Positions 61,380 to 64,000 of a DNA stretch of 64,000 nucleotides are shown here, piece after piece. Position numbers and translations under genes: made by a program. The stretch comes from Circinella umbellata. Its lineage: Eukaryota; Mucoromycota; Mucoromycetes; Mucorales; Lichtheimiaceae. Position 1 is the stretch's first letter; the number at the start of each line of letters is the position of its first letter. Below the pieces are notes generated by a model, which saw nothing but the letters and a program-made list of their open reading frames with translations, did no database searches and was not told the origin of the DNA. The stretch covers positions 186,001-250,000 of the forward strand of contig JAIWNF010000061.1 in the NCBI GenBank assembly GCA_025093555.1, written 5' to 3'.

Positions 61380-61825
61380 AAAAATCTCAAGGATAAGCAC
61401 TTGTAATTTTTTTTTAAAGGATTAAAGAATCGCACCAATAACGCCATTTTAATCTAATAATCTAGAAGCATTACCCCTTTTTTGTGTATAATATTCAAAC
61501 ATGTTGTACTAATAAACATTTATGATCCATACATCTTTATATTGTAAATTTTAGTAGACCAGTTTTACATTATCAATAAGCTGATAGCAATACCATTCAG
61601 AAGTAACACTCAGACAAAAAATTGCACGGATAAGTACTCGTAAGCTTTTTAAAAAATAAAAAATCTCATCACACTACCAATGAAACCATTTTAATCAATA
61701 GTCCAGAGTATTATTGGTTTTTTTGTGGATAATATTTGAGCAAGTTGATACTAATGAGCAGTATTAATCAATACATCTTTATATTATATAAATTACTTTA
61801 ATGGTTTCAATAGTGTAAAATTAAT
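61380..61825. repeat. Diverged tandem duplication, period about 233 bp
   Basis: Unit 1 (about 61380-61590) and unit 2 (about 61613-61825) share, in order, a GGATAAGYACTYGTAA block, an ACCAAT then CCATTTTAATC block, a TTTTTGTG.ATAATATT block and an ATCCATACATCTTTATATT / ATCAATACATCTTTATATT block. The second unit overlaps the right arm of the inverted repeat. Confidence 0.7.
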
Positions 61826-62025
61826 CAAAACGAATATCATTCAAGATAAGAAGTCATTATATAAACAAAAAAAAAAATCGTATAGTTTTTTGATGAAGTC
61901 TGTTTAGTAAATGAAATTGAGCTGTTAATATTACAAGAGGTGTTGGCGCTGTACCACTGCAATTTAAAAACCCGCGAGAAAAAAAGTGCACAGTCAAGAA
62001 AAAAAATCCCACAGGAAGAACTACC
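61705..62025 (-). repeat. Right arm of a 321-bp inverted repeat
   Basis: Ends GGAAGAACTACC at 62025, mirror image of 59597-59917. It lies 232 bp before the gag-like frame of the DIRS-like element, where an inverted terminal repeat of such an element would be expected. Confidence 0.8.
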
Positions 62026-62256
62026 TTTATCAATATAGCCAAGAAGAGGCAGAATCTATCTTGTTACATTACACATCCTTGTCGGAGACCTTGGCTGTGG
62101 ATCAATTCTTTCTTTATTTAAAATCGAAACATTATACTACTGAGAATTAATTATGAAATAATAAAAGGAAAAATATTGTCTAAGTCTATAATCTCTATCT
62201 TCTTTTCATTCGAACATTTTACTATGCTCCTAGACATATCACCGCCATAGCTTCTT

Positions 62257-63042
62257 ATGAATTATGATGATGCCACCCCAGAATGGGCTAATGCCCTCCT
62301 TCAACGATTGCATGCAGTCGAACAGCAATTGGCTAATACAACCACTACTCATCAAGACCCTAATGTTACAGTTCGCAATCCTGGAGCTGATTTTACTCCA
62401 ACTGAACAAATGTTGGCTCAGTATCCATTCCTTCAAGAGAATTTCTTCAAACGACCATTGGAAGATAACCAATGAAGACAATTTCTTTTCGATTGTTCTA
62501 AGAATTCTGTTCGCACTTATGATCCACCCAAGATCAATAAAGTCGCAATATCGAATTTAGCGAAGCATTATGATTCTGTTTTATATAATATACAATATCG
62601 ATTATCAGGCCTCACAAGACTACTGGATTGGTTTTTATATCAAAACTTACATGGCAACTTCGATGATGTTCACATTCAACAACAAAGTAGTGATTTTGCT
62701 CAAGCTATGCACGAACTATTATCTGATTTGGCTTCTTATATCACCACCTTATGACCTGATAATCTTTACAAGGGTCTTCCCAATCACATTGAAGTTCCTG
62801 CTACCCAACAAGAAAAATTTTTGGTTGACACCCAAGACATGTTGGAACACATTAAACTCCAGCAATCAATACAAACTATCACTCAACGAAGACCCAAGAA
62901 AAACAAGGGACCTCGATTCTATAGTTTCCAAAAACAAGATCATGATAAGCAACATCATGAACAATCTCAGCGTCGCTCTGCAGACAACACCAATCATCAG
63001 CAATCATCATCTTATAATATGGTCAATAACGGGGCTTTCTGA
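62257..63042 (+). pseudogene. Gag-like ORF of a DIRS-like retroelement, with internal stops
   Basis: One frame starts MNYDDATPEWANALLQRLHA (62257) and runs 262 codons with internal stops TGA at 62473-62475 and 62752-62754, ending at a TGA at 63040-63042. Between stops it reads protein-like (..YDPPKINKVAISNLAKHYDS.., ..LYKGLPNHIEVPATQQEKFL.., ..RRPKKNKGPRFYSFQK..), with a helical N-terminus and a basic, Gln-rich C-terminus as in retroelement structural proteins. It lies directly upstream of the RT frame. The two internal stops can each be explained by a single C-to-T change. Confidence 0.6.
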
Positions 63043-63062
63043 CCCCAGCAACAATCTCAGCA

Positions 63063-64000
63063 GTGGGATTTTCATCCTCGCCAATCTCACCCAAAAACAA
63101 CTTAAAAAAGGTTGGAGGACGTCTATCTTTTCTTCTACATGGTCTTCTTCTCTTGGTTTCCAAATTTCACCATGGCTCAGCACACTACTCAAGTGCAGTT
63201 ACCGCCTTCCGCTCCTGTCTCCACCACCACTTACAAACCACCACAATTTTCTGCACTCCTTCGAAGACTCCACTTCAATAATAGACCAAGAAATCAAGAC
63301 TCTATTAGACAAGAATGCTATCGAACAAGTTTCTCCACCATCTCCAGGCTTCCAGTCTCACCTATTTTTACTCCCGAAAAAGGATGGAGGCCTTCGTCCG
63401 GTTCTCAACCTCCATCCCCTCAATCAATTTCTACCAACAATTCATTTTAAGATGGAATCTTGGCCCACCATAACCAATATGGTCCAACAAGGAGACTACC
63501 TAACATCAATCGATTTAAAAGATGCATTCCACCACATTCTGATTCACCCAGCACATCGTCATCTTTTGCAGTTTCAATGGCGCAAACAACTGTACCAATA
63601 CAAAGTACTCCCCTTCAGTCTCAGTCTGTCACCAATAATATTTACCAAAACACTGAAACCAATATTGAAATGGGCTCAGCAGCAGGGCATTCGTTTGACA
63701 GCTTACATGGACGACTTACTGATTATGGCAAAATCAGCAACACAAGCACAACAACACACTCAGCTGATCTCTCAAAAATTACAAGAACTTGGTTGGCTCC
63801 TCAACTTCAAGAAGTCCTAACTCATTCCAACACAAAAAATCGATCATTTAGGGATGTGTCTCAACACACAAACAATGACGATCTCAATTCCGGGCAAGAA
63901 AATTCGTACCCTTCGACGCACAGCCTACCAAATGCTTCATATGAAGACCATACCATGGACAAGGCTAGCCCAATTCATCGGTTCGGCAGTCGCCACTCAA
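63063..64000 (+). pseudogene. DIRS-like reverse transcriptase, partial and broken
   Basis: RT of the DIRS (tyrosine-recombinase retrotransposon) type. The order is VGGRLSFLLH (63110 on), a one-base frame change near 63141, SLGFQISPWLSTLLKCSYRL, DQEIKTLLDKNAIEQVSPPS, PKKDGGLRPVLNLHPLNQFL, DYLTSIDLKDAFHHILIHPA, LPFSLSLSPIIFTK, then the catalytic YMDD box (TAYMDDLLIMAKS) and LGWLLNFKKS. A TAA stop (63818-63820) follows, after which the same frame continues LIPTQKIDHLGMCLNTQTMT .. RRTAYQMLHMKTIPWTRLAQ to the window edge, entering the RNase H region. The YMDD and both upstream Asp motifs are intact, but the frameshift and stop make this copy defective. The recombinase would lie beyond the right edge. 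Confidence 0.85.

Larger units (their letters stand above)
58747..62256. other. Gene-free repeat-bearing region
   Basis: 3.5 kb of AT-rich DNA. It holds a 321-bp inverted repeat pair and a diverged tandem duplication (separate entries). The only frames of 60 or more codons are repeat-derived or, at 60895-61098, without any recognisable feature. The left 300 bp must contain the FMO promoter. Confidence 0.55.

Noticed and set aside
1..64000. tRNA, rRNA or CRISPR arrays
   Set aside because: Reading both strands by eye for B-box-like GGTTCRANNCC motifs and regularly spaced repeats gave no convincing case; tRNAscan-SE would be decisive.

Overview
The window is nuclear DNA of a filamentous fungus, most likely an early-diverging one of the Mucoromycota (Mucorales type). 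The DNA is AT-rich. Genes carry many short GT-AG introns, and spacers are full of T and A runs. The proteins are fungal: a Caf120-like PH protein, an Rgd2-like RhoGAP, LEA-2-type membrane proteins and an NUZM-type complex I subunit. A five-TOG XMAP215 protein and a DIRS-like retroelement also fit this group. I cannot name the species from sequence alone. All exon models were built by hand from splice signals and reading-frame continuity, and complete models add up to whole codons.

Left part (1-26400): the 5' half of the V-ATPase subunit a gene (minus, running off the left edge); a divergent BAR-SH3 gene; a 13-exon tyrosyl-DNA phosphodiesterase 1; a 9-exon cytochrome P450; a 3 kb spacer with a solo LTR; two MFS drug-transporter-like paralogues facing each other tail to tail, with a small pogo-like MITE between them; a complex I accessory subunit; and a 2 kb stretch of broken, unassigned coding relics.

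Middle (26400-47220): a 16-exon gene for a 2,200-residue microtubule polymerase of the XMAP215/Dis1 family; a LEA-2-like membrane protein; a secreted GH12-fold protein in which both catalytic glutamates appear to be replaced by threonine; a Caf120-like PH-domain protein; and a second LEA-2-like membrane protein.

Right part (47220-64000): a 5 kb palindrome of two 1,253-bp arms carrying near-identical, equally frameshifted Tc1/mariner copies. Small unfamiliar ORFs lie between the arms, including an inverted, diverged pair beginning MTTITREQAIC. Next come an F-BAR/DEP/RhoGAP gene and a flavin monooxygenase gene. After these is a 3.5 kb gene-free stretch with a 321-bp inverted repeat and a diverged tandem duplication. 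The window ends inside a decayed DIRS-like retroelement with gag-like and reverse transcriptase frames broken by stops and a frameshift.

The host genes do not form one pathway. They are housekeeping and cell-architecture genes (vacuolar pH, membrane curvature, DNA repair, microtubules, Rho signalling, respiration) mixed with transport, oxidation and secretion genes. Mobile DNA is concentrated at 47.4-52.5 kb and 59.5-64 kb.
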